Below, one piece after another: positions 26,444 to 33,829 of a DNA stretch of 64,000 bases. This DNA is from Flagellimonas amoyensis. GTDB taxonomy: Bacteria > Bacteroidota > Bacteroidia > Flavobacteriales > Flavobacteriaceae. Position numbers and translations under genes: made by a program. The notes beneath the pieces are model-generated. The model was not told the origin of the DNA. It saw only the letters and a program-made list of their open reading frames with translations, and made no database searches. Location of the stretch: assembly GCF_003058265.1 (NCBI RefSeq), contig NZ_QBUK01000012.1, positions 62,001 through 126,000 of the forward strand, read 5' to 3'. Positions within the stretch are counted from its first letter, which is position 1. Every line of letters begins with the position of its first letter.

Positions 26444-26463
26444 GTCATACCCTTACATGAAAT

Positions 26464-26495
26464 AAAAGCGGAAGTGATCACTTCCGCTTTTTTTG
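26464..26495. terminator. Strong bidirectional terminator
   Basis: A perfect 28-nt palindrome (26464-26491; arms AAAAGCGGAAGTGA and its complement) followed by Ts. It closes the barrel gene and insulates aroQ. Confidence 0.9.
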
Positions 26496-26524
26496 TGCTT
26501 GAAAAATATCCTACTTTTACCAGT

Positions 26525-26941
26525 ATGAAACTGATCATCATCAACGGTCCCAATTTGAACCTCTTGGGCAAAAGGGAACCGGAAGTCTACGGCAATACTA
26601 CTTTTGAAGATTACTTCAAGCAACTACAGGAAAAATTTCCGCAAGCGGAATTGGAATACTATCAATCCAATATAGAAGGGGAAATCATCGGGAAAATCCA
26701 GGAAGTGGGCTTTGACTATGATGGCATCATCTTGAATGCCGCCGCCTATACCCATACTTCGGTAGGTATCGGGGATGCGGTGAAGGCCGTGACAACGCCT
26801 GTTGTGGAGGTCCATATTTCCAACACCCATAAGCGGGAGGAATACAGGCATGTATCGTACATATCGCCCGGGGCAAAAGGAGTGATCTTGGGATTTGGCC
26901 TTCAGAGTTACGATTTGGCCATCCGGAGTTTTTTAAGCTAG
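26525..26941 (+). CDS. aroQ: 3-dehydroquinate dehydratase, type II
   Basis: A 138-residue enzyme of the shikimate pathway (3-dehydroquinate to 3-dehydroshikimate). The start MKLIIINGPNLNLLGKREP is the family N-terminus; an in-frame ATG-less extension upstream overlaps the terminator and is discarded. Catalytic features seen are Arg17 and Tyr22 (KREPEVYG), NAAAYTHTS, and 'EVHISNTHKREEYRHVS'. It ends overlapping the convergent DUF3817 gene by 9 nt. Size and motifs are normal. Confidence 0.96.
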   Translation: MKLIIINGPNLNLLGKREPEVYGNTTFEDYFKQLQEKFPQAELEYYQSNIEGEIIGKIQEVGFDYDGIILNAAAYTHTSVGIGDAVKAVTTPVVEVHISNTHKREEYRHVSYISPGAKGVILGFGLQSYDLAIRSFLS

Positions 26942-27214
26942 GTCCTTCAAATACCTTTTATCGGCATAGAAGGTTCCAAAGGGAAGTAGGGATGCCACAA
27001 ACAATACAATGTACCGTTTGATGCCCCACTTGCGCTCCCAACAAAAAATTAAGGCCACGACCACATAGAGGATAAATAGGATCCCGTGGGCATAGCCCAC
27101 AAATTTGTTGGGTTCGGGAATGTCTGCCCAATGTTTCAAGGGCATGGTCATACCAAAAAGCAACAAATAGGAAATTCCCTCTAAAATGGCGGTGGCCCTA
27201 AATATCTTAAGCAT
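26933..27214 (-). CDS. DUF3817 small membrane protein
   Basis: 93 residues with three hydrophobic helices. It shows the DUF3817 layout: 'ATAILEGISYLLLFGMTMPLKHW' at the N-terminus, then 'VGYAHGILFILYVVVAL' and 'YIVLFVASLLPFGTFYADK'. Function is unknown; in other bacteria the domain is found alone or fused to MFS-like proteins. It is 9 nt downstream of lpdA and may be co-transcribed with it. Confidence 0.88.
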   Translation of the reverse strand: MLKIFRATAILEGISYLLLFGMTMPLKHWADIPEPNKFVGYAHGILFILYVVVALIFCWERKWGIKRYIVLFVASLLPFGTFYADKRYLKDLA

Positions 27215-27223
27215 ATGGCCTTC

Positions 27224-28612
27224 TTATAGGTGGATCACTTCATCATAGGCATCTGCGACCGCTTCCATCACCGCTTCACTCATGGTAGGGTGGGGGTGTA
27301 CGGCTTTCAACACTTCGTGTCCGGTGGTTTCCAGTTTACGTGCCACAACGGCCTCGGCAATCATATCGGTAACGCCTACCCCGATCATGTGGCAACCCAA
27401 CCATTCACCATATTTGGCATCGAAAATGACCTTTACAAATCCGTCGGCATTTCCTGAAGCCTTGGCTTTTCCACTGGCAGAGAAGGGAAACTTACCAACT
27501 TTGATGTCGTAACCTTTTTCCTTGGCCTGCTTTTCGGTCAATCCTACAGAGGCTACTTCGGGAATGCAATAGGTACATCCGGGGATGTTTCCATAATCAA
27601 GGGCTTCCACGTGCATACCCGCTATTTTTTCAACACAGAGGATACCTTCGGCAGAGGCAACGTGGGCCAGGGCTTGGCCTTGGGTCACATCGCCTATGGC
27701 ATAATATCCCGGAATATTGGTCTGATAGTAATCGTTCACCAAGATCTTATCGCGATCTACGGCGATGCCCACATCTTCCAATCCGATGTTTTCGATATTG
27801 GTCTTGATCCCGACAGCGGACAAAACAATATCGGCCTCAAGAACTTCTTCACCTTTAGAGGTCTTTACGGTGGCCTTTACGCCATCCCCCGAAGTGTCCA
27901 CTTTGGTGACCTCGGCCGATGTCATGATCTTGACCCCCGCTTTTTTGAAGCTGCGCTCCAATTGCTTGGATACGTCCTCGTCCTCCACAGGGACTATGTT
28001 GGGCATAAATTCCACTACGGTCACTTCAGTGCCCATGGAATTGTAGAAGTAGGCAAATTCGATGCCGATGGCACCACTTCCCACAACGATCATCTTTTTC
28101 GGTTGTTTGTCGAGGGACATGGCCTCCCTGTACCCGATCACTTTTTTGCCGTCTTGGGGAAGGCTGGGCAATTCTCGGCTTCGCGCTCCAGTGGCAATGA
28201 TGATATGGTCTGCGGAATATTCAGTGGTTCCACTATCGGATTTCACCTCAATTTTTTTTCCTTTTTTTAGGGTTCCAAAACCATTGATGACCTCGATCTT
28301 GTTCTTTTTCATCAGGAATTGGACGCCTTTGCTCATCCCGTCGGCAACCCCACGGCTTCGCTTGACCACGGCACCAAAATCGTGTCCCACGTTTTCGGCG
28401 TTCAATCCGTAATCCCCGGCATGCTTCAAATATTCAAAGACCTGAGCGGATTTTAGAAGGGCCTTGGTGGGGATACATCCCCAATTGAGACATACACCGC
28501 CCAAACTTTCTTTTTCAACAATGGCTGTTTTGAAACCCAATTGAGAGGCCCTGATAGCTGTAACATATCCACCGGGACCACTGCCCAAAACAATTATATC
28601 AAACTTGCTCAT
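27224..28612 (-). CDS. lpdA: Dihydrolipoyl dehydrogenase (E3)
   Basis: 462 residues from the ATG giving MSKFDIIVLGSGPGGYVTAI; the frame stays open 78 nt further upstream, but the extra residues are not family-like. FAD-binding GSGPGG, redox-active disulfide GGVCLNWGCIPTK, NAD-binding 'VVGSGAIGIEFAYFY', and the C-terminal His-Glu dyad 'HPHPTMSEAVMEA' are all intact. E3 reoxidises the lipoyl groups of pyruvate, 2-oxoglutarate and branched-chain dehydrogenases and the glycine cleavage system. The other complex subunits are not nearby. Confidence 0.96.
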   Translation of the reverse strand: MSKFDIIVLGSGPGGYVTAIRASQLGFKTAIVEKESLGGVCLNWGCIPTKALLKSAQVFEYLKHAGDYGLNAENVGHDFGAVVKRSRGVADGMSKGVQFLMKKNKIEVINGFGTLKKGKKIEVKSDSGTTEYSADHIIIATGARSRELPSLPQDGKKVIGYREAMSLDKQPKKMIVVGSGAIGIEFAYFYNSMGTEVTVVEFMPNIVPVEDEDVSKQLERSFKKAGVKIMTSAEVTKVDTSGDGVKATVKTSKGEEVLEADIVLSAVGIKTNIENIGLEDVGIAVDRDKILVNDYYQTNIPGYYAIGDVTQGQALAHVASAEGILCVEKIAGMHVEALDYGNIPGCTYCIPEVASVGLTEKQAKEKGYDIKVGKFPFSASGKAKASGNADGFVKVIFDAKYGEWLGCHMIGVGVTDMIAEAVVARKLETTGHEVLKAVHPHPTMSEAVMEAVADAYDEVIHL

Positions 28613-28732
28613 TAGATCGTGATTTTTAGTTGTTAGATTTGAAGCCGGCCTAAAAGCGGCAGGTGCAAAAGTACGGAAAACCATCCCCAAATCCCAAGTT
28701 GAAAAAAGGCAAAAATGGCTTTGTTTGTGAAA

Positions 28733-29269
28733 TCAGCTTTTTGGGGTCCCGAACATCTTTTGGTTGAAGGCCTCGGATTTCCCTTTTGGAATGGATGGTG
28801 AGGCCCAGTCAGGGCCCTTGATCATTTTGCCCAACAGCACAATCTGGCCCACATGGCTTGCATAATGCGCCAATTGCCGGTTAATGGCCTCCACAACCGT
28901 ATGTTCTTGGTCCCTTATTTTGATCTTGGTCACAAAGTTGGAACGATTGATACCTTCCAAGGCATCGAAAAGGCATTTCCAGCCCTTTTCCCAATGGGCC
29001 ACCATTATGGCTTTTGAAGTATATGGGGCCTCAAACTCCGATTCACGGTCACGCCAGGTCTTTTCGCCATCTTCGGTGAAAAAGTGGGTCCAACGGCTCA
29101 GCATGTTCCCGACCATGTGCTTTACGATCAAGGCAATGGAATTATCGGTGTCACTATGCTTCCAAAGGATCTCATCATCCGTGAGTTGATCAAAGGTCTT
29201 TTCCCCCAGGGTCTTGTACCGAACGAACTCAAACTTCACATTGGAGAGGTAATTTTCTTGGAAATCCAT
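28733..29269 (-). CDS. DUF1572 (DinB-like) protein
   Basis: 178 residues from MDFQENYLSNVKFEF. Helical four-bundle type with 'HSDTDNSIALIVKHMVGNMLSRWTHF' and 'HYASHVGQIVLLGKMI', both placing histidines at positions expected for DinB-fold metal binding. Family DUF1572; biochemical function unknown, though related proteins are thiol transferases. The first ATG of the open frame lies 24 nt further out and is less likely. A 37-bp copy of the msrB 3' end lies 17 nt upstream of its start. Confidence 0.85.
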   Translation of the reverse strand: MDFQENYLSNVKFEFVRYKTLGEKTFDQLTDDEILWKHSDTDNSIALIVKHMVGNMLSRWTHFFTEDGEKTWRDRESEFEAPYTSKAIMVAHWEKGWKCLFDALEGINRSNFVTKIKIRDQEHTVVEAINRQLAHYASHVGQIVLLGKMIKGPDWASPSIPKGKSEAFNQKMFGTPKS

Positions 29270-29286
29270 GGTTTGTTTATTCAGAG

Positions 29287-29323
29287 GGGTCAAAATCGAT
29301 GCTAACCGAATTGATGCAGTACC
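29287..29323. repeat. Left copy of 37-bp direct repeat (msrB 3' end remnant)
   Basis: Identical in 36 of 37 positions to 30067-30103; the single difference is at 29304. Read on the minus strand it encodes the MsrB C-terminus ([12 protein letters not shown]), here ending in SE and a TAA stop. Together with the other copy it brackets the HepT/MntA genes exactly like the ends of an integrated element. Confidence 0.9.
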
Positions 29324-29378
29324 ATTATGCCATATGATTGTGATAAATCAGACATTAATTACCGCTTAGGCAAGACAT

Positions 29379-29717
29379 CTATCCTTTCAAATCCAAAATT
29401 TCTTTCTTTAGCATTGGAATATCTTTGATCAAGATGGTCCAAAGTAAAGTAGGGTCAATTGAATCATATGCATGAACTATCATATTCCGCAACCCAACGA
29501 TATGTTTTGTGTTGGAAATAGTAATATTCGGCTCCAGTTTGGTCATCTTGTTTACCGCCTCCCCAATGATCATCAAGTCCCGTTCAACAGCTCTGATAGA
29601 AATAAAGTTGGAACTGAAATTGTTGTAATCATGTTTATGGTGCTCAGTGATATGTTCCAATTCCAAAATAATGGATTCAATATCCAAAATATATTTCAGG
29701 GCAGCCTTATGCAGCAT
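29379..29717 (-). CDS. HepT-like RNase toxin of a HepT/MntA system
   Basis: 112 residues from MLHKAALKYI (an earlier in-frame ATG at 29750 would overlap the antitoxin more). DUF86/HEPN fold. The catalytic RX4HXY motif is intact: Arg77, His82, Tyr84 in LRNMIVHAY. HepT is a HEPN ribonuclease toxin, and known systems silence it by AMPylation of the Tyr in this motif by MntA. Here the partner overlaps it upstream by 11 nt. The DNA is clearly more AT-rich than flanking msrB and DUF1572, indicating transfer. Confidence 0.88.
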   Translation of the reverse strand: MLHKAALKYILDIESIILELEHITEHHKHDYNNFSSNFISIRAVERDLMIIGEAVNKMTKLEPNITISNTKHIVGLRNMIVHAYDSIDPTLLWTILIKDIPMLKKEILDLKG

Positions 29718-30015
29718 ACAATGAAACTTTTGAATTATTGAGCTCTTCAATGAAAATGGGGTTTTTAAGGGAACTGTATGAAATCAGGTCAATGGGTCTA
29801 TTGAAAAGCTCTTCCAGGTCATCCAGTAATCCAAAGAAAGCTTCACCTTGCTCAAGGGGATCTAAAGATTCCTTGAACACCACTGCGAAATCTATATCAC
29901 TATCATCAGTGAACGATCCTGAAGCCGCCGAACCAAATAGATATAGTTCGGCAATAGGATGTTTCATACATACTTTGCGCAACCTTTCAATATTTGATTC
30001 GATGATTGGTATCAT
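29707..30015 (-). CDS. MntA-like minimal nucleotidyltransferase antitoxin
   Basis: 102 residues. The nucleotidyltransferase motif GSX10DXD is complete (Gly28, Ser29, Asp40, Asp42 in LFGSAASGSFTDDSDID), followed by a third-acidic-residue strand (RPIDLIS). In characterised HepT/MntA pairs this enzyme transfers AMP units to HepT. It is transcribed first, then HepT, with overlapping genes, the usual order. It sits 51 nt from the right direct-repeat copy. Confidence 0.9.
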   Translation of the reverse strand: MIPIIESNIERLRKVCMKHPIAELYLFGSAASGSFTDDSDIDFAVVFKESLDPLEQGEAFFGLLDDLEELFNRPIDLISYSSLKNPIFIEELNNSKVSLYAA

Positions 30016-30059
30016 ACTTTCAAAGATATTAAATAGAATTAAGAACAGTCAAAATTATG

Positions 30060-30461
30060 TTAGGCAGGGTCAAAATCGATGCTCACCGAATTGATGCAGT
30101 ACCTCTGGCCGGTGGTTTCCCGTGGACCATCGTTGAAGACGTGCCCCAGATGGCTGCCGCAATTGGCACAAAGGGTCTCCGTGCGGATCATGCCGTGGGA
30201 AGTGTCCCTGATGTATTCAATGGCCCCTTCCACAGCTTGGTCAAAGGAGGGCCATCCACAACCGCTCTCAAATTTGTGGTCGCTTTTAAAAAGTGTAGCG
30301 TTGCAGGCCTTGCAATGGTAGTCACCGTCCTCAAAGTGTAGGTTGTACTGCCCAGTGTGCGGGTATTCCGTGCCTTTTTGACGCAAAACATAATATTCTT
30401 CAGCGGAAAGTTGCTCTTTCCACTCTTGCTCGGTTTTCTGTACTCCGTATTTTTTTTCCAT
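30060..30461 (-). CDS. msrB: Peptide-methionine (R)-S-oxide reductase, cytoplasmic copy
   Basis: 133 residues from [14 protein letters not shown]. MsrB reduces the R form of methionine sulfoxide. Zinc cysteines ([19 protein letters not shown]) and the catalytic Cys in '[13 protein letters not shown]' are present. No signal peptide, so it is cytoplasmic. The frame remains open far upstream across the second msrB, but that translation is not MsrB-like. The last 13 codons are duplicated downstream at 29287-29323. The 3' end may therefore have been supplied by an inserted HepT/MntA cassette. It starts 13 nt after the exported MsrB stop. Confidence 0.93.
   Translation of the reverse strand: MEKKYGVQKTEQEWKEQLSAEEYYVLRQKGTEYPHTGQYNLHFEDGDYHCKACNATLFKSDHKFESGCGWPSFDQAVEGAIEYIRDTSHGMIRTETLCANCGSHLGHVFNDGPRETTGQRYCINSVSIDFDPA
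30067..30103. repeat. Right copy of 37-bp direct repeat (inside msrB 3' end)
   Basis: Forms the coding 3' end of msrB, ending DPA-stop just beyond. Partner of 29287-29323, distance 780 bp. Confidence 0.9.
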
Positions 30462-30474
30462 GGTTTTGTTCAAA

Positions 30475-30972
30475 TCAATTTCCGTCAGGGATAAAGTCCA
30501 GTGCCGCCCCGTTGATGCAATGTCGCTTGCCAGTGGTTTTTCGGGGTCCATCGTCAAAAACATGTCCCAAGTGACCACCGCATGTTGCGCAATGTTCTTC
30601 CGAACGGGCCACCCCGATATTGTAGTCCACACTATAGGCCACATTGCCCTTGATTTCCCTGTCAAAACTGGGCCATCCCGTACCGGAATCAAATTTGTGC
30701 TCACTCTTGAAAAGGGGAGTGCCACAACCGGCACAGACATAGGTGCCTTTTTGCTTGTTGTCCAGCAGATCGCTCGAAAAAGCATGCTCGGTGGCCGCTT
30801 TTCTGAGGACGTAGTACTCCATCTCCGTCAATTCGGCGCGCCATTCGGCATCGGTCTTGTTCACCTTGAAGGTGGTCTCTTTTTCGGCTTTCTTTTTATT
30901 TTCTTTTTCCTGCGTATGGCCTTTGCACCCCGAGAGTACGACCAGTACGATCAATAACAATCTTTTTCCCAT
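30475..30972 (-). CDS. msrB: Peptide-methionine (R)-S-oxide reductase, exported lipoprotein copy
   Basis: 165 residues. A lipoprotein signal ([15 protein letters not shown], Cys16) and a Lys/Glu-rich linker precede the MsrB domain. Zinc Cys pairs ([19 protein letters not shown]) and catalytic Cys ([12 protein letters not shown]) are intact. It should repair oxidised methionine in envelope proteins. It is 13 nt upstream of the cytoplasmic msrB, so one transcript supplies both compartments. Distinct protein sequence (ends FIPDGN) rules out a very recent duplication. Confidence 0.93.
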   Translation of the reverse strand: MGKRLLLIVLVVLSGCKGHTQEKENKKKAEKETTFKVNKTDAEWRAELTEMEYYVLRKAATEHAFSSDLLDNKQKGTYVCAGCGTPLFKSEHKFDSGTGWPSFDREIKGNVAYSVDYNIGVARSEEHCATCGGHLGHVFDDGPRKTTGKRHCINGAALDFIPDGN

Positions 30973-31041
30973 GTATGCGACTTTTTAAGTTCTTAGACGT
31001 AGCAGGACTTTTTTCCTTTCAGTTTTTTGAAGGAGAAAAAT

Positions 31042-31071
31042 AAAAAAATCCCATTGGAATTTCCAATGGGA
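31042..31071 (-). terminator. Intrinsic terminator of the collagen-like lipoprotein gene
   Basis: TCCCATTGGAA (31049-31059) pairs perfectly with TTCCAATGGGA (31061-31071). Read on the minus strand it is followed by a run of Ts. Confidence 0.8.
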
Positions 31072-31097
31072 CTTCAAGGTAAACATTTATGATAAAA

Positions 31098-31676
31098 TTA
31101 GTTCAAGTCCAATTTCTTTACCTGATTTTCCTGAATGCCCAATGCGGACATTACGTTCTCGATGTTTGAGGTGTCCATTTTGGATGCTTCGGCATATACG
31201 CTGGGCACAAAGACGATCCTGAAAATTTGGTCGTCCGTAAAGTCGGTGCTCAGGGTAGAAAGGTCAAAGTTACCGTCGATAAACAGTTCCAAGTCCACGA
31301 AAGTGTGTTCAAAGACATATTGGATGGTTCCTTCGGGCAGAAAATAGTTCTGTGGGATCTGGCTCCACAAGTCGGCCATACTGCCATCGTCCAAAGAGAC
31401 GGAGCCAGTATATCTGTAGACCAAGACTGCGTCAGCCTCAAAGACCTCAAAGTCGGTCACATCGCTAAAATTGATCAAGGTGCTGAACAGGTTGGCTTCC
31501 CCATCATAGCCAAAGTTGACGTTTTCCACTTCCACGACCTGTCCTTGGATGCCGTCCGCACCATCCAGACCATCAAGGCCGTCAAGACCATCATAGCCCG
31601 GAGGGCCTTGTGGACCTTCGCAGGAAATGCTTATCAATACTAAAAATGCCCCTAAAAATGTGTTGAGTCTATTCAT
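31098..31676 (-). CDS. Lipoprotein with short collagen-like repeat
   Basis: 192 residues from MNRLNTFLG. A lipobox (LISISCEG) is followed at once by a collagen-like run of Gly-X-Y triplets (GPPGYDGLDGLDGLDG, about 8 triplets), then a folded domain of ~150 residues with strand-like segments ('DAVLVYRYTGSVSLDD', 'DQIFRIVFVPS'). The same layout (lipoprotein Cys, Gly-X-Y run, C-terminal domain) is common in Bacteroidota surface lipoproteins of unknown function. The triplet codons make the DNA locally repetitive. Confidence 0.8.
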   Translation of the reverse strand: MNRLNTFLGAFLVLISISCEGPQGPPGYDGLDGLDGLDGADGIQGQVVEVENVNFGYDGEANLFSTLINFSDVTDFEVFEADAVLVYRYTGSVSLDDGSMADLWSQIPQNYFLPEGTIQYVFEHTFVDLELFIDGNFDLSTLSTDFTDDQIFRIVFVPSVYAEASKMDTSNIENVMSALGIQENQVKKLDLN

Positions 31677-31837
31677 GATTTTGGATTTTGGATTTCTCTT
31701 CATTTTTTGTTTGTCAAGGCAAGAAAATCAAAAAGCGTTCCATTTTTTTAAAAATGTTGTTTTCTTATCGATATAAGTGGTCAAAGTCGTATTCTTGGAC
31801 AAAGATGCTTAATATTGTAAATGTCAAATCCTCGAGT

Positions 31838-33733
31838 ATGTCCAAGGTAGTCCCACATAGTTTTTTCACAGAGTTCGATATTGATCTTTTCAAAGCAGGG
31901 AAACATTTCCGCCTGTATGACAAGTTGGGTTCCCACCTGACGGAAGTGGATGGGGTGAAGGGCACCTACTTTGCTGTTTGGGCACCATCGGCCAAGTCCG
32001 TCTATGTGGTCGGGGATTTCAACTACTGGACCACAGGGGAGCACGAACTCCACGTGCGATGGGATGGCAGTGGTATTTGGGAAGGGTTTGTTCCCGGAGT
32101 GGACAAGGGGACCAAGTACAAATACAAGGTCCATTCCCACAACAACGATATTTGGACAGAGAAGGCGGACCCGTTCGCGAGGTATTGCGAGCAGCCCCCT
32201 AATACTGCTTCTTTGGTGTGGGATGCACCCCACAAATGGCAGGACAGCAAATGGATGGATACCCGAGAGGAAAAAAATGGGTTGGACAAGCCCTATTCGG
32301 TCTATGAAGTGCACTTGGCCTCCTGGAAGAAAAAAAATGGTTGGGAATCCCTTTCCTATCTTGAAATGGCGGGCCAATTGGTGGACTATGTGGATGAAAT
32401 GGGCTTTACCCACGTGGAGTTCATGCCCGTGATGGAATACCCTTTTGATCCCTCTTGGGGGTATCAACTAACCGGTTATTTTGCGCCGACCTCCCGTTTT
32501 GGCAAACCTGAGGACTTTAAAGTGCTGGTGGATAAGTTCCACCAAAAGGGCATAGGGGTCATCTTGGATTGGGTACCGTCCCATTTTCCCGAAGATGCCC
32601 ACGGCCTTGGCTTTTTTGATGGGTCGCACCTCTATGAACACCCGGACAGGCGAAGGGGCTACCATCCCGACTGGAAGAGTCTCATCTTCAATTACGGAAG
32701 AAATGAGGTAAGGGCCTTTTTGATCAGCAATGCCGTGTTTTGGTTGGACCAGTACCATGTGGACGGACTTCGGGTAGATGCCGTGGCATCCATGCTGTAC
32801 TTGGACTATTCCCGGGAAGATGGCGAATGGGAACCCAATATGTATGGCAACAACGAAAACTTGGAGGCCATGTCCTTCCTTCGGGAGATGAACCAAGAGG
32901 TCTATGCAAGTTTTAAGGGCGTCCAGACCATTGCCGAGGAATCCACGGCCTTTTCGGGCGTGACCAGGCCCGTGCACTATGGCGGACTCGGTTTTGGCAT
33001 GAAATGGATGATGGGCTGGATGCACGATACCTTGGAATTCTTCAAAAAGGAACCGATCCACCGATCGTACGACCTCAATATGATCACCTTCAGCATGACC
33101 TATGCCTTCACGGAAAACTTCATGCTGCCGTTCTCCCATGACGAGGTGGTCTATGGAAAAAAATCCCTTCTGTACCGGATGCCGGGGGATGAATGGCAAC
33201 GTTTTGCCAATCTGAGGCTCTTGTTCGGGTACATGTTTACACACCCAGGGGGCAACTTGCTCTTTATGGGAGGGGAATTTGGGCAAACATCCGAGTGGAA
33301 TTTCCAGGAAAGTCTGGATTGGCACCTCACGCAATACGATTTTCACTCAGGTATCCAAGAAGTTATCAAGGATCTGAACAAACTGTACAGGACCAGTCCG
33401 GCCCTCTATGAAAAGCAGTTCAGTCCCGATGGTTTCCAATGGATCGAGTACAACGACAGGGAAAATTCCGTGGTCACCTATATCCGGAAGGGAAATGACC
33501 CTAAGGACAACCTGATCGTGGCCTGTAACTTTACCCCGGTGCCCCGTGAAAGCTATAGGGTAGGGGTGCCGAAGCCTACACAGCTCAAGTTGGTGTTCAA
33601 TAGTGATGATACCAAGTATTCGGGAAGTGGTATGGGCAAAAAGACCCTAAAGCCATCAAAAACAACATGGAACGGCCATGAGCAATCGGTTGTGATGACA
33701 TTGCCCCCATTGTCTGTTGTGGTCTATAAATAA
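31838..33733 (+). CDS. glgB: 1,4-alpha-glucan branching enzyme
   Basis: 631 residues from MSKVVPHSFF, the start matching the family N-terminus; the open frame continues 150 nt upstream into unlike sequence. CBM48 N-terminal domain ('FAVWAPSAKSVYVVGDFNYW') and GH13 catalytic barrel with nucleophile Asp near residue 314 (VDGLRVDAVAS), acid Glu near 367 (TIAEEST) and third Asp in FSHDE. The 'LLFMGGEFGQTSEWN' motif is typical. It makes alpha-1,6 branches in glycogen. No glgA or glgC is adjacent; a GH31 glucosidase follows. Confidence 0.95.
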   Translation: MSKVVPHSFFTEFDIDLFKAGKHFRLYDKLGSHLTEVDGVKGTYFAVWAPSAKSVYVVGDFNYWTTGEHELHVRWDGSGIWEGFVPGVDKGTKYKYKVHSHNNDIWTEKADPFARYCEQPPNTASLVWDAPHKWQDSKWMDTREEKNGLDKPYSVYEVHLASWKKKNGWESLSYLEMAGQLVDYVDEMGFTHVEFMPVMEYPFDPSWGYQLTGYFAPTSRFGKPEDFKVLVDKFHQKGIGVILDWVPSHFPEDAHGLGFFDGSHLYEHPDRRRGYHPDWKSLIFNYGRNEVRAFLISNAVFWLDQYHVDGLRVDAVASMLYLDYSREDGEWEPNMYGNNENLEAMSFLREMNQEVYASFKGVQTIAEESTAFSGVTRPVHYGGLGFGMKWMMGWMHDTLEFFKKEPIHRSYDLNMITFSMTYAFTENFMLPFSHDEVVYGKKSLLYRMPGDEWQRFANLRLLFGYMFTHPGGNLLFMGGEFGQTSEWNFQESLDWHLTQYDFHSGIQEVIKDLNKLYRTSPALYEKQFSPDGFQWIEYNDRENSVVTYIRKGNDPKDNLIVACNFTPVPRESYRVGVPKPTQLKLVFNSDDTKYSGSGMGKKTLKPSKTTWNGHEQSVVMTLPPLSVVVYK

Positions 33734-33829
33734 CGGCCAAACTATAACGATATAGTGGATTTATGTTCAAAACATCGTTTTAATTATTCGGACCAATGTG
33801 TTTCTTTTGTGGATGTCAATTGACCAAAG

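Noticed and set aside
30462..30785. A 241-residue version of the cytoplasmic MsrB starting at 30785
   Set aside because: The extra N-terminus is the exported msrB read in another frame and has no MsrB or signal features.
31560..31640. Short tandem repeats resembling a small CRISPR or minisatellite
   Set aside because: They are the Gly-X-Y codons of the collagen-like lipoprotein; there are no spacers and no cas genes.
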